The notes under the pieces: model-generated
Seen by the model: the letters and a program-made list of their open reading frames with translations, nothing else
Told to the model about the DNA's origin: nothing
Database searches by the model: none
Made by a program: the position numbers and the translations under genes
From: Patescibacteria group bacterium
GTDB taxonomy: Bacteria; Patescibacteriota; Gracilibacteria; UM-FILTER-43-11
NCBI GenBank assembly: GCA_029260985.1
Contig: JAJDCE010000144.1
Coordinates: forward strand, 1 to 32,997
DNA length: 32,997 nucleotides
Direction: 5' to 3'
Part shown: positions 24,101 through 29,862 of the stretch, in pieces
Numbering within the stretch: position 1 is the stretch's first letter
Layout of the letters: every line of letters begins with the position of its first letter

Positions 24101-25064
24101 CACTCGAGGAACATCCAACATCAATGACTTAATCAAATCAGCAAAAGCGGCCTCAGGCGATAAAACACCCGAATGGATCAATAACATTATTAAGGCCCTA
24201 GAGAAAGCAAAGGAGCTAATGGAAGATGAAGGAAAGACTTTTGATGAAGCCTACAAAGATTCTCGGGTTCGAGCCATCTTAAAATCCAAACCTCAGGCTC
24301 AGAAAACCCCTGTTACACGTGAGCATGCTTCCATCCCTCCGGAAGTAAAAGATCAACTCCTTGCCCGTTTTAAAGAGCTCTCAGGCAAGGTCAACAGCAT
24401 CAACAAAAGTGAACCTGTCGACTACACAGTTCTCAAAGAAAAATACAACGTACCCGACTACAAACTTCCGGATAGCACCACAGCGGTTGATAAGATCGAA
24501 GCCATGAGAAACAAGGTCTTAGAAAGCAGTCAAAAGTACAACGAGATGGCAATCGAGGATGTCAGCACAGACGACCTCTATGCTTTCGTCCAAGGTTTAG
24601 CCAAGCCAACCTCTGCCGAACCAATGATCGAAATTAAATCTATTCAACCAGAGCAATTAAGTCAGGCGCCAGCCCCAAGCCCCGCTCCCCGCTCCTCACC
24701 CTCAAAATATGTTGCTCAAGCCAATACTGGCGGAACTCAAACCACTATCTCAAAAAGCGGCGCTGCCCAAGTGTGTGTGGGCACATGTCTGGTTGATCCT
24801 CAAACCAATCTATCAGTCCAATTCATTCCTTCATTCGATAATCCAGCCACCAGCAAAACCGCCTTCATTCCCACCCGCTTCCCAGGCAAATCGAATGTGG
24901 TGTACAGCGATGGCCCAAGCCTCTATTTAAAGCGTGATCTTTCCGTACCACTCAACATCACCAGTAACATTCCACCTCGCGTCCCCAACATCATTTTCGA
25001 CCTCAACCACTTCTCAGGAGTCCCACAACGGTCCCACAACGGTCCCACAACAGAACGCGATTAA
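15141..25064 (+). CDS. Giant multidomain exported protein (N-terminal part of a split gene)
   Basis: 3307 residues from the first ATG; real translation probably begins upstream near 15090. Order of parts: signal peptide end (KAHAQ, 23); a region like the N-terminal half of gingipain-type C25 peptidases (about 45-235: GVVLVGDIPTP, PYTDFYRKRY, ADYFDKNNQY), with no clear catalytic His-Cys pair; a long helical stretch; Ig/invasin-like beta domains (about 950-1250); GEAVMWNLPYNAVLLGDPTI (about 1520-1540), which resembles the usual end of C25 domains; FG-GAP-like Ca-binding repeats (about 1564-1697); a repeat-coded linker; a DUF11-like domain (about 1850-1954); a Cys-bearing proline/hydrophobic stretch (about 2104-2215); helices; a second Pro-Leu stretch (about 2644-2710); and coiled-coil-like helices. 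It ends abruptly at a frameshift in an 11-bp repeat. The SLH anchor lies in the next frame. Confidence 0.8.
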   Translation: MMGNQVGSALNLHLFNVPKAHAQNSIAGGLANLLKKATTPPHAELGIVAILVENSLLDDKAKYKTDTANFTLREHVFSYAENVQKRLPHTRAIIIGVDPNESTQKISTVLEKLYYEGADNDMLDSSKINDDGKKEDDNQLKGVVLVGDIPTPVVYDKDGETAPSLYPYTDFYRKRYIFNHSNQHFELNENALKPSPEVWHGVIRPPSKNNSTRRQQLADYFDKNNQYSNNQGGYNDFSKRMLYYNFPAVEKKLNTLDYRNYKRGMKYAEEFAFRRYTKNLIKTIVDEVAEEMEPDKDPKDRNPLIDEQSISNMIGTGVELVIKKFSKNFASSLQTYLGRLNAKIAGTGRWSEKEFDTLASLITIRDEYMKTMLMGKSIELEKLINAEVDKVQETINVISTVKLEMEETFNLLSYIDGKRVSDTDFVTAGQCGLQRGQTRPKGTPILENNSVRVEANRTFNPDTGIIPPEGDTTKLIEKQEYQKYGGCVANNSVKIDQDSAGIHLGPEHCDPKAAVNPVYDIAGSFELGFSFFNPKDPKPSQSLVLENEQCELEDLSFLGTSIPNFGLYSDDGLFKQKAYCNSSIPLACAAPLGIAPDTYLDEAVNDWFKYLVNAGSLKLDLTKKEDAALANYSNNIAHLRLNRILQLFLKSGLSHSTSFKDGSSDTIGVKITATTKPIKTMVRHVEPTDLTINHTCSTQVTRAIPSDGIRYVEFYKGSQRRSYAYPNLFRIQGNNPKEITDNLLALVKQKDAELNALLGSNKNTVGNFFLNNAELTEPILWRQLGIDQKHQLVLEKYLNKNSFMPVPDPTALAPVTKPEGYEVLHVNAEGDEKGFEFAINRSRLSEKDLKDPEIDAAKKALKDAQKKAGGDGSADGTGSGQQTKLFGCGGNDGVEIWEWLPNVIGCWIPEEILKLSDLVSLDDSHSKPLPPPEPKPEDAIFDALEDPALAANNPENQPASIEVTVDKKTLVRGEKTPINVKVLNKKGKRVVGYIPDPLTFTADESLVSFDKTSRSVFTGTDRGVMTALTKSGKANLKVGLGSLSKTIPVNIVDGIKVKLTYERETGKPSYKVTANLVDLSGKPVTNVSTKIKAAALNPADGKFAPSLITLENGKGEAKFFPNPAGIDIRIKAQHPIYTSEIVQVPAIINDPFKVVINAPKDLPVGETIKVPIAVTDIFGVVSKDFSETVTVKVTKKFQKYGMVDFDPVQITAGKGLMTVRVGKDTGQLNVIASHSKLAPGTAEMPIAARVTEEEWSKTFPQNLFASFVGFPAGDFMKEGYFGGTHLFQGKTQAVFSFIEPPKRAAKLTINPNYKMIPVSTGQVFTVENLTDQISLQVVDKKSLKSIMGAILPLDFSSVDTWTDSRSAKEGVIYFGLVDDSYSAQKTGQALELFNREGDKIMTLEPSKLRFHDISTRITYDDESSQSMMELIVQDEFLNEIGRLYLNYKPRKLSEKDFIINPDLKFRKLFTGNNVTDPSGLALYDPEVEIEDEKKLTEHFGFETDSKYIHRFGGGSPIGEAVMWNLPYNAVLLGDPTIRLSNSSASSLNYDNTIGRQIYQDAEESDIVALTNFDYNNDGIEDVATVLKDGRIRLMEGGHTDPIYRDRGDIAFLSDGVLTVTSFDFKNDGYDDLLVATQEGRLAILHNDREVITRTNQQLKVGKQLYQLSKADMDADGLDDLVTLDSRGDIRIFYNKNNQIPENGQLIGNYGFSIKTKTNLKNDLKLRYPNIPEPQSVPQSSNNGPPIGPTTGPPIGSQSASNVFGLTLPTQPPFDTSKLAGFATKDTSKDVSQSAAKAFVDTQRKAAQNKVETGANSPKLPWKEGEESESYFAPLSDFEINNSAFHGGQYFTTVKTVSNKDRPGATDLDLQEKLTYQIELTASKNVSKFVLADTIPDSLTLDEKSVKCEGSGCEGMDVKPNDIYLFISNLNLKAGKKITVTYDVTVKRTPKAAVMIKKLDAKTKVNAPVPLDGFKDILVSPPYNNTGQLVAHYTVAPRTYRVASTQKDEDPGVSAAVKKHLEGIAELNKLSSLKATDKVDPKVLQNMMKKTGLDKVQSDLKECKIDPSGAPPVPTPEECAKDPKKCASNVLNDIGNAISNFSCMGGGCFPMPFNMAFLAPKTIPFAMPLLAFPATLITPIGPLPVPSFFGVAPTPLGAAEIPGPIMSMIRLYTIPTLTGGMSIAMCWGPFPPGSPVPPPLIPIPYPPPIGNCMTFAIPMSELPHCKVIEKGITALLEAANSVISDANSGIAAVNNSGLPVELEQADKAQGGAAGGLEVGLAVNLGKSMKFEPPTKSFSNTHLGSYDSIGGKIGSWLDKQMLEIFNKLLTLPQLRVILPDIPAMFSSDWTEFNKLTTTWWNNVTGVDKKAVAAGKGIADVASNLVGQDVDKSKGFIDSYKTVENEIKGFNTTAIEDLYAIVNNIPYINLNEQFVDLKIPYISYAQLQDVKRDFEGAKLYYTKQVNKYRELIQKYRCPDPKLNTKECIISKVLNILVVDIDTFIKSIDKNIQVLQSYMKFPRDVVLMYRQVAQYLSQTAAILENFSNMLGGWLLTIQEQIIGYAEVYYTIIEIVNNIKKLFNIFTNFEDNCDICTNDRLGNFGWYMLLGLVIPEIPIIKFPKWPDLVIDLSDLKAEVNLELPIINFIGQPIKLPRIPLIPFPDLPDLTDIQLGLQIPPLPVLPSLPELPQLPPLPAVPTIKLPTLPAPPKLPDIAKDFEAIIQIIELLLQIWCMIKKSFSPVPEGYLGDHAVLLTNRPAYLTPLDMLQIKIGDITGPDIGFDELRIETKVYLGLRLKEVSESLNEAAKEWNENIPTDWSDLFSKALAAFLEGYGIDFDDPFAALEELTDKISKGIEEGISAVEKGWEDSVQKGFDQLGQELEEFDQKYFRTAENDLQELSDEATKIMGKGTEKANQLMVNTMRDYRDWATKIDKKTARIFSEAGASSVAQWINTGLTGFPPMDLIKDVDVNDWIQESIFVGISRAYSQIITRGTSNINDLIKSAKAASGDKTPEWINNIIKALEKAKELMEDEGKTFDEAYKDSRVRAILKSKPQAQKTPVTREHASIPPEVKDQLLARFKELSGKVNSINKSEPVDYTVLKEKYNVPDYKLPDSTTAVDKIEAMRNKVLESSQKYNEMAIEDVSTDDLYAFVQGLAKPTSAEPMIEIKSIQPEQLSQAPAPSPAPRSSPSKYVAQANTGGTQTTISKSGAAQVCVGTCLVDPQTNLSVQFIPSFDNPATSKTAFIPTRFPGKSNVVYSDGPSLYLKRDLSVPLNITSNIPPRVPNIIFDLNHFSGVPQRSHNGPTTERD
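20344..20423 (+). repeat. Degenerate 11-13-bp tandem repeats coding a linker
   Basis: About seven units of the form CGGTCCCCCAAT, with lengths of 11, 12 and 13 bp, encode a GPP/GPT-rich linker between the FG-GAP repeats and the next domain. One unit (20378-20390) contains GGTCCCACAAC, the same core as the repeat at 25020-25051. Confidence 0.65.
25020..25051 (+). repeat. 11-bp tandem repeat causing a frameshift
   Basis: GTCCCACAACG occurs at 25020-25030 and 25031-25041, and GTCCCACAAC at 25042-25051. The upstream frame enters at GTC 25020 and runs into TAA 25062-25064. Deleting 25029-25050 (22 bp, two units) joins GTC CCA CAA directly to CAG AAC GCG in the downstream frame, giving one continuous protein. 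Unit numbers 1, 4, 7 and so on keep the frame; the three present here do not. Confidence 0.85.
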
Positions 25065-25065
25065 T

Positions 25066-28000
25066 ATGATGGCCACCACGCTTACCGAAAGCGGCTCAGC
25101 CAATTTCGACTGGGCTCAAATCCGTCACCCCGATCTCTACGGAATCGGTATAGAATTAGAACGAACTGTAGTAGGATACGACGCTGACAAAAAAGGTAAC
25201 AGATTATCGGATGTAACCATCATCCTTCTGCCGCCAACTGAAGAAGGTTCAACTCCGCGTGTGACCGTCGACAATGTACCGATCCAATATGGCACGCTTG
25301 TTACATCTCTCAAAGACCAAAAAGAAGCCCGAAAGCGCTTTGGAATCGAAACCAGGAATTTTGTCACCGATGCCAAAAAAGTTCTATTCAGAACTATTGG
25401 AATCAACGATAAAAATCTTGGAATATCGCTGAATTCAAACCGCGCAGTTTATTTCGATCAGCTCAATGGTTCGGGTTATCGATTGAACATGGATAACGGT
25501 TTCCATCACATTAAGGCCACTTGGTTTAGTAAAAACGGGCAACTGGCCAATTACAACCAAAACCAACTGCTCTCTCCTCAAATTTACGTCGATAACGCTC
25601 CTCCCATCGATATTCTACAAGACAAAGATTTCACATTCCCGGTTTATAAAAAAGCCCGAATTTCAAGCACGGAAATCTTCACCGATTTAGCCAGCGCCTA
25701 TCAGTTCTATTGGGATGTAAATCAGGATGGCATTCCGGATCAGACAGGTCCTGAGTTTGTATTGCCGGCTCAAAAGGAACCGAAAGAAATAACGGTAAAT
25801 CTTCTGGCAACCGTCGATATTCAGGACACAAATTTCAAACAGTACAAGAAGCAATTTAAGGTCACAATTTACACTCCTGAAATCAGCTTAGAAGAAGAGC
25901 CACTTAAAACAGATGGAACTCTCAAAGGCACGATGAAAGCTCAAGATCCAAGTCATGATTTAACTGACATTCCATTCAGCTTATTCCGAAAGCGATGGGG
26001 GCTTTGGAAGAATCTCGGCCTCCTCAAAAAACGTCGTAATTTACCAACCACTCCTCCTTTGAGCGATAAGAACACATACAAAGATAATTACTATGCAGTA
26101 AATAAATTGGGTGATTACGAAATTTCCGGATTCAGCAAAGGGCCATCCAATGTCATCATCACCGATGGAACGCCAAAAGATGTGGCTCGTGTACACTTAA
26201 AAACAGGCCAAATTGAAATGCTGGATAAAACCTATGAACCATCCGCCATTCCAGCCTCAATGTATCTGCCCACACGTGTTTCCATCGTCAAAAAGAACTT
26301 CGATACCGTGCTCGCCAACATCTATTACGTAGCCGATAGCAATACAGATGTTACGATCCAAAATGAACCACTTCATCAAAACAATCTTGAAACAATCGGC
26401 GTCACGATTGGTGATATGAACCCAAATGATTCGGTCATTGCCCGTAGCATGCCGGGGTTTGCCGAAAGCTTTCCTGGGGGTGCAGCCGTGTTCAACGAAG
26501 CCACACAGCAGAATATCGCTCTTATCAATTCCGACGGGGCCGTGCGCATGATGCGAAGTAAATACACTTTGGGCATCAAAAACCCAAATCAACTCAGCGA
26601 AAAGATCATTTTCCAAATTCTCGATCCAAATCAAAAACCAATCTATGACGTCTTCATTGCAGCCGACATGGAACATCTAAAAATCAAACAGGATGAAATC
26701 TGGAACGACATCAAGATCATGATTGGTTACTTGAAAAAGAAAATCGAACCGATGTTTGCTTCTTTGATCGCTCAAGCAAATACCACCCCAACTAAGCCAT
26801 CTGCTCCCAAATCACCATTCTCCGATATTGACGCTAGTCATCCAAATTACAAACAAATCCTGGATCTCTACCAACGGCGGATTGTGAGTGGATACGGCGA
26901 TGGCAGCTTTAAGCCAGATGCCAAAATTTCACGTGCTGAATTTGTGAAAATCGCCTTGGGCGCCACCAATTGTTTCGATTGCTCTAATCCTTCCGAAACC
27001 ATTATCAACAAATATTATGGCAAAGCGCCATTCCCCGATGTGAGCCTGCCAGCTTGGTACTACTACTGTATCGCCATGGCCAAAGAGCTGGGTATGGTCA
27101 CCGGTTATGGAGACGGTTTCTTTAAAGCCGAGCGCAACATAAGCCGTGCGGAAGCAGTGGCAGTTCTCCTCCGCCAATCAGGCATAGACCTCCAGGAGAC
27201 ACCCGACTCATACTTCCTGGATGTACCTGAATACGCTTGGTATATCGACTACGTTTACACAGGCGTTCAGGTCGGATTAATTCCCGAAAAAAACGGCTTT
27301 GTCTTTCCTGATGAAGAAATCACCCGAGGAGAATTCGCCTTTATGGCGAGTGGGGTTCTTGACCTCCAAAACTGTCGTGAAGTCGATTCTGACAAAGACG
27401 GCATGCCAGACTGGTGGGAGGTCGAAAACAATCTCGATCCACTCTTCTCAGGAGACGCTGACCTCGATAACGACGACGATGATTTCACGAATTTACAGGA
27501 ATACCTAAGCGGCACTGATCCGAATCGTCCGGATATTGAAACATGTCCTTACGTCAATAATCCAAACAAATCCGACACCGACAAAGATGGTATCTTTGAT
27601 GTGTGTGACGATGACATCGACAACGATGGAGTCAAAAATGCGTTAGGTATCTTTGATGACGAAGGCTACGTTGATCTGAACAAGCTCAAAGACAGCGACG
27701 ACAATTGTGTTTTTGCCGCTAATCCCGACCAAAAAGACTCCGATGGAGATGGAGTGGGGGATGCCTGTTTATTTGTTGATCAGTGTCCTAAAATACCAGA
27801 GGATCTGGACGCTTATCATGATACAGATGGCTGTCCGGAACTCAATGATGAAGTACGTAAAAAGGAAGAAACCTCTAAACAAAAAGCCAAGAAAAAAGCA
27901 GCTGAATATTACAGCCAGAAACCTGGCGTGTACGTCAATCGCGGCCCACTTTGTTACTTCCTGGATTACGAAAACGATTTTGTAGAAGGGGACATCATCA

Positions 28001-28071
28001 TGACGGCAATCACGGATGTAGACACGCACGAAACCGTTTACAATCAAAGTAACGAGGTAACCTTTGAATAA
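25066..28071 (+). CDS. SLH/TSP3 C-terminal part of the split giant surface protein
   Basis: About 1,000 residues in the +1 frame after the repeat. The frame is open from ATG 24934, but the part before 25030 is only an out-of-frame reading of the upstream gene. ATG 25066, one base after the upstream stop, is the first sensible start for a separate product. There is no signal peptide, so alone it would stay in the cytoplasm. This argues that it belongs to the upstream exported protein. Contents: beta-rich domains; a PKD-like segment (around 25600-25880, with NQDGIPDQTG); three SLH domains (about 26810-27370: SGYGDGSFKPDAKISRAEF, TGYGDGFFKAERNISRAEA, and a third ending GEFAFMASG); and thrombospondin type-3 Ca-binding repeats (about 27385-27830: DSDKDGMPDWWE, DTDKDGIFDVCDDDIDNDGV, DSDGDGVGDAC). 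The SLH units would anchor the giant protein to the cell wall. A short Lys-rich stretch and a tail end it. Confidence 0.8.
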   Translation: MMATTLTESGSANFDWAQIRHPDLYGIGIELERTVVGYDADKKGNRLSDVTIILLPPTEEGSTPRVTVDNVPIQYGTLVTSLKDQKEARKRFGIETRNFVTDAKKVLFRTIGINDKNLGISLNSNRAVYFDQLNGSGYRLNMDNGFHHIKATWFSKNGQLANYNQNQLLSPQIYVDNAPPIDILQDKDFTFPVYKKARISSTEIFTDLASAYQFYWDVNQDGIPDQTGPEFVLPAQKEPKEITVNLLATVDIQDTNFKQYKKQFKVTIYTPEISLEEEPLKTDGTLKGTMKAQDPSHDLTDIPFSLFRKRWGLWKNLGLLKKRRNLPTTPPLSDKNTYKDNYYAVNKLGDYEISGFSKGPSNVIITDGTPKDVARVHLKTGQIEMLDKTYEPSAIPASMYLPTRVSIVKKNFDTVLANIYYVADSNTDVTIQNEPLHQNNLETIGVTIGDMNPNDSVIARSMPGFAESFPGGAAVFNEATQQNIALINSDGAVRMMRSKYTLGIKNPNQLSEKIIFQILDPNQKPIYDVFIAADMEHLKIKQDEIWNDIKIMIGYLKKKIEPMFASLIAQANTTPTKPSAPKSPFSDIDASHPNYKQILDLYQRRIVSGYGDGSFKPDAKISRAEFVKIALGATNCFDCSNPSETIINKYYGKAPFPDVSLPAWYYYCIAMAKELGMVTGYGDGFFKAERNISRAEAVAVLLRQSGIDLQETPDSYFLDVPEYAWYIDYVYTGVQVGLIPEKNGFVFPDEEITRGEFAFMASGVLDLQNCREVDSDKDGMPDWWEVENNLDPLFSGDADLDNDDDDFTNLQEYLSGTDPNRPDIETCPYVNNPNKSDTDKDGIFDVCDDDIDNDGVKNALGIFDDEGYVDLNKLKDSDDNCVFAANPDQKDSDGDGVGDACLFVDQCPKIPEDLDAYHDTDGCPELNDEVRKKEETSKQKAKKKAAEYYSQKPGVYVNRGPLCYFLDYENDFVEGDIIMTAITDVDTHETVYNQSNEVTFE

Positions 28072-28074
28072 TTT

Positions 28075-28887
28075 ATGAAAAAAATATTTATACTCATCAC
28101 AGCCATAGTCGTTATGGCAACTTGGATCGGATTCCGGCAAACCACCCAATCTGCCGAAAATATTCCTTATCCAAAAATTGAAGGAAGCAACCCCTCTCAA
28201 TGTCTCCAATCCACCGCCAACGAACTGGTCAGAATGCGTAATGCTTGGAACGCGAACCTCGCTACCCTAACAGCTCAAGAAAAACCAACGAGTGACATGG
28301 TCGACGAAGCCTACGAAAGCATGCGCACCTATCGCTGTTGGCTGGAATACTTATGTCAGGCAGTTTTACACAGTGCCAATGTGGATGAAAAATCATTGAA
28401 GAATAAAGATGGAAGCGATGCTAATTTTGGTACATTTCTTAAAACTCAGCCTGGGTGCACAGCGGCAGCAAACGTCCAAATACCAGGCACAAAAATAAAG
28501 TACATGTCTCATTGTAAGGTGGAAGCGCCCACCACCATCCTCCTCTCACACGCTCGAACTCAATTCGATCAGTGTCAGGCGCTTCTGAAAGCAGAGTTCG
28601 CTGATCCCAGCAGCATTCCGAAAGCCAGCTCAGATAACAAAGAGCAAAAAATCGGTATTTTAGACGCTGATTTAGTCCGGAAAGTGAAGCAAAATTCCAG
28701 CGCGTTTGTTGGCTTAGAATCGGCGCTTAAAACCAAAAGTGCGGGCCAGAAAACCCGAATTCTCCAGGAAAAACTCAACAGCATTCTAATCAAAATGGGC
28801 GGCATGGAAGCCCATATCAATGTGTTAGCTGGTCATGTGTCGCGCTTCGATCAAAAGCTCCCTTGTTTAGCCGCTAAATGTGATTAA
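28075..28887 (+). CDS. Exported helical protein of unknown function
   Basis: 270 residues, starting three bases after the preceding stop, so almost certainly co-transcribed and translationally coupled with it. An N-terminal signal or anchor segment (MKKIFILITAIVVMATWIGF) is followed by a mainly helical body with about nine Cys residues, for example CLQS, YRCWLEYLC, PGCTA, HCK and the terminal CLAAKC. Disulphides outside the membrane are likely. No family is recognised. Its layout (signal, Cys-containing helices, RTQF/RTQY motif, long C-terminal helices) resembles the 262-residue protein at 29029, and the two may be distant paralogues. A role in assembling or holding the giant surface protein is a guess from position only. 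Confidence 0.7.
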   Translation: MKKIFILITAIVVMATWIGFRQTTQSAENIPYPKIEGSNPSQCLQSTANELVRMRNAWNANLATLTAQEKPTSDMVDEAYESMRTYRCWLEYLCQAVLHSANVDEKSLKNKDGSDANFGTFLKTQPGCTAAANVQIPGTKIKYMSHCKVEAPTTILLSHARTQFDQCQALLKAEFADPSSIPKASSDNKEQKIGILDADLVRKVKQNSSAFVGLESALKTKSAGQKTRILQEKLNSILIKMGGMEAHINVLAGHVSRFDQKLPCLAAKCD

Positions 28888-28913
28888 TCCCCCTGTCATT
28901 CCCACCCTCCCCT

Positions 28914-28988
28914 GTCATTCCCGCGAAGGCAGGAATCTGTGAATAACTAATTATTAAGTCACAGATCCCGGACTAAATCCGGGATGAC
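28914..28988. repeat. 75-bp paired palindromic repeat, GTCATTCCCG type
   Basis: The left arm begins GTCATTCCCGCG and the right arm ends CCGGGATGAC; inner CTGTG/CACAG arms close an AT-rich centre. An extra GTCATTCCC half-copy lies at 28895-28903. It has the same layout and outer ends as the other paired palindromes. It sits between two genes of the exported-protein run and could reduce read-through. Confidence 0.75.
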
Positions 28989-29028
28989 AAAAAAGAAAAT
29001 AGGATTATCCATAATAATCAATTCATAA

Positions 29029-29817
29029 ATGTTCAAAAAACTCATCTCCTCCACCATCAGTTTTATCTTCATTTTCACTCTCACGGTTACAGCTTTGCCT
29101 GCCCAGGTATCCGCTGATGTTTTAAAAACATGCAAGTTGGAAGATCTTGAGAAATATCTCAAAACAACTGCAGGAGAAGATCTGAATAAAGCTCTAAAAG
29201 AAGCTGATGGAGATTCAAATAACCTCAAGGTTAGAGTGGCTTTCGAGAAGGCCCGAACACAATATCACGACGCCATCAAATGCATTTTTGACGCCTCAAC
29301 TATTGCTGTTTTAGGAAGTGCGGCAGGGATTGGAGGTAACTTAAAAAAAGACGATATGCCATCCCTCACAAAAGCAGTGCTGGCGGATTTAAATAAACCC
29401 GACAAAGCCTGCTTGGGTGATGAAAAGCGCAACGAAGTCATCAATAGCAGTGACCCCTCAAAGCTGGTTCCGGATCTCTTAGGAGCCTATAACCACTACT
29501 CAGGTTTTATTGATAATCTTGTTAAGCGATTAGGAGACGCTCCAACCATAAATCCCACCGAAATTGGCGTCCTGGGCCCTGTAACGGACAGAACTGATCG
29601 TCTTAAATTAATCATGCGGAACGAACAGCAGGATGCCATTGTAGCCCTCAATGGAGCCTTTATTGCACTCAAAGAACTCCGACGGAACTTTATTATGCAT
29701 GTTCATTTTCAATGCATGATGAAAAATCTGGAAGTGTACCGAAAATTACTCGGGAACCTTCGAAAAGTGATTACTACTTTACCTAACGTTATCCAAGACG
29801 CGAGTATGCATAAATAA
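29029..29817 (+). CDS. Exported helical protein of unknown function
   Basis: 262 residues with a clear signal peptide (MFKKLISSTISFIFIFTLTV, cleavage near VSADV). The rest is helix-rich with a few Cys residues (TCKLEDL, IKCIF, ACLGD, QCMM). No family is recognised. It follows the 270-residue protein in the same direction after a 141-bp gap that holds a palindromic repeat. A TAGGAT box exactly 23 bases before the ATG may provide its own weak promoter. Shared features with the previous protein (ARTQY/ARTQF with a nearby Cys, long terminal helices) hint at common origin. The repeated pattern of exported, Cys-containing helical proteins next to a giant SLH protein suggests one extracellular assembly. 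Confidence 0.7.
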   Translation: MFKKLISSTISFIFIFTLTVTALPAQVSADVLKTCKLEDLEKYLKTTAGEDLNKALKEADGDSNNLKVRVAFEKARTQYHDAIKCIFDASTIAVLGSAAGIGGNLKKDDMPSLTKAVLADLNKPDKACLGDEKRNEVINSSDPSKLVPDLLGAYNHYSGFIDNLVKRLGDAPTINPTEIGVLGPVTDRTDRLKLIMRNEQQDAIVALNGAFIALKELRRNFIMHVHFQCMMKNLEVYRKLLGNLRKVITTLPNVIQDASMHK

Positions 29818-29862
29818 GTCTCAAGTGCGAGTGCGAGTCACAAGCACCCAACAATCTCATTA

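Noticed and set aside
24934..25065. ATG 24934 as the start of an independent SLH protein
   Set aside because: The first 30 or so codons are a shifted reading of the upstream domain (MIFPYHSTSPVTF...). There is no signal peptide, and deleting two 11-bp units restores one continuous frame.
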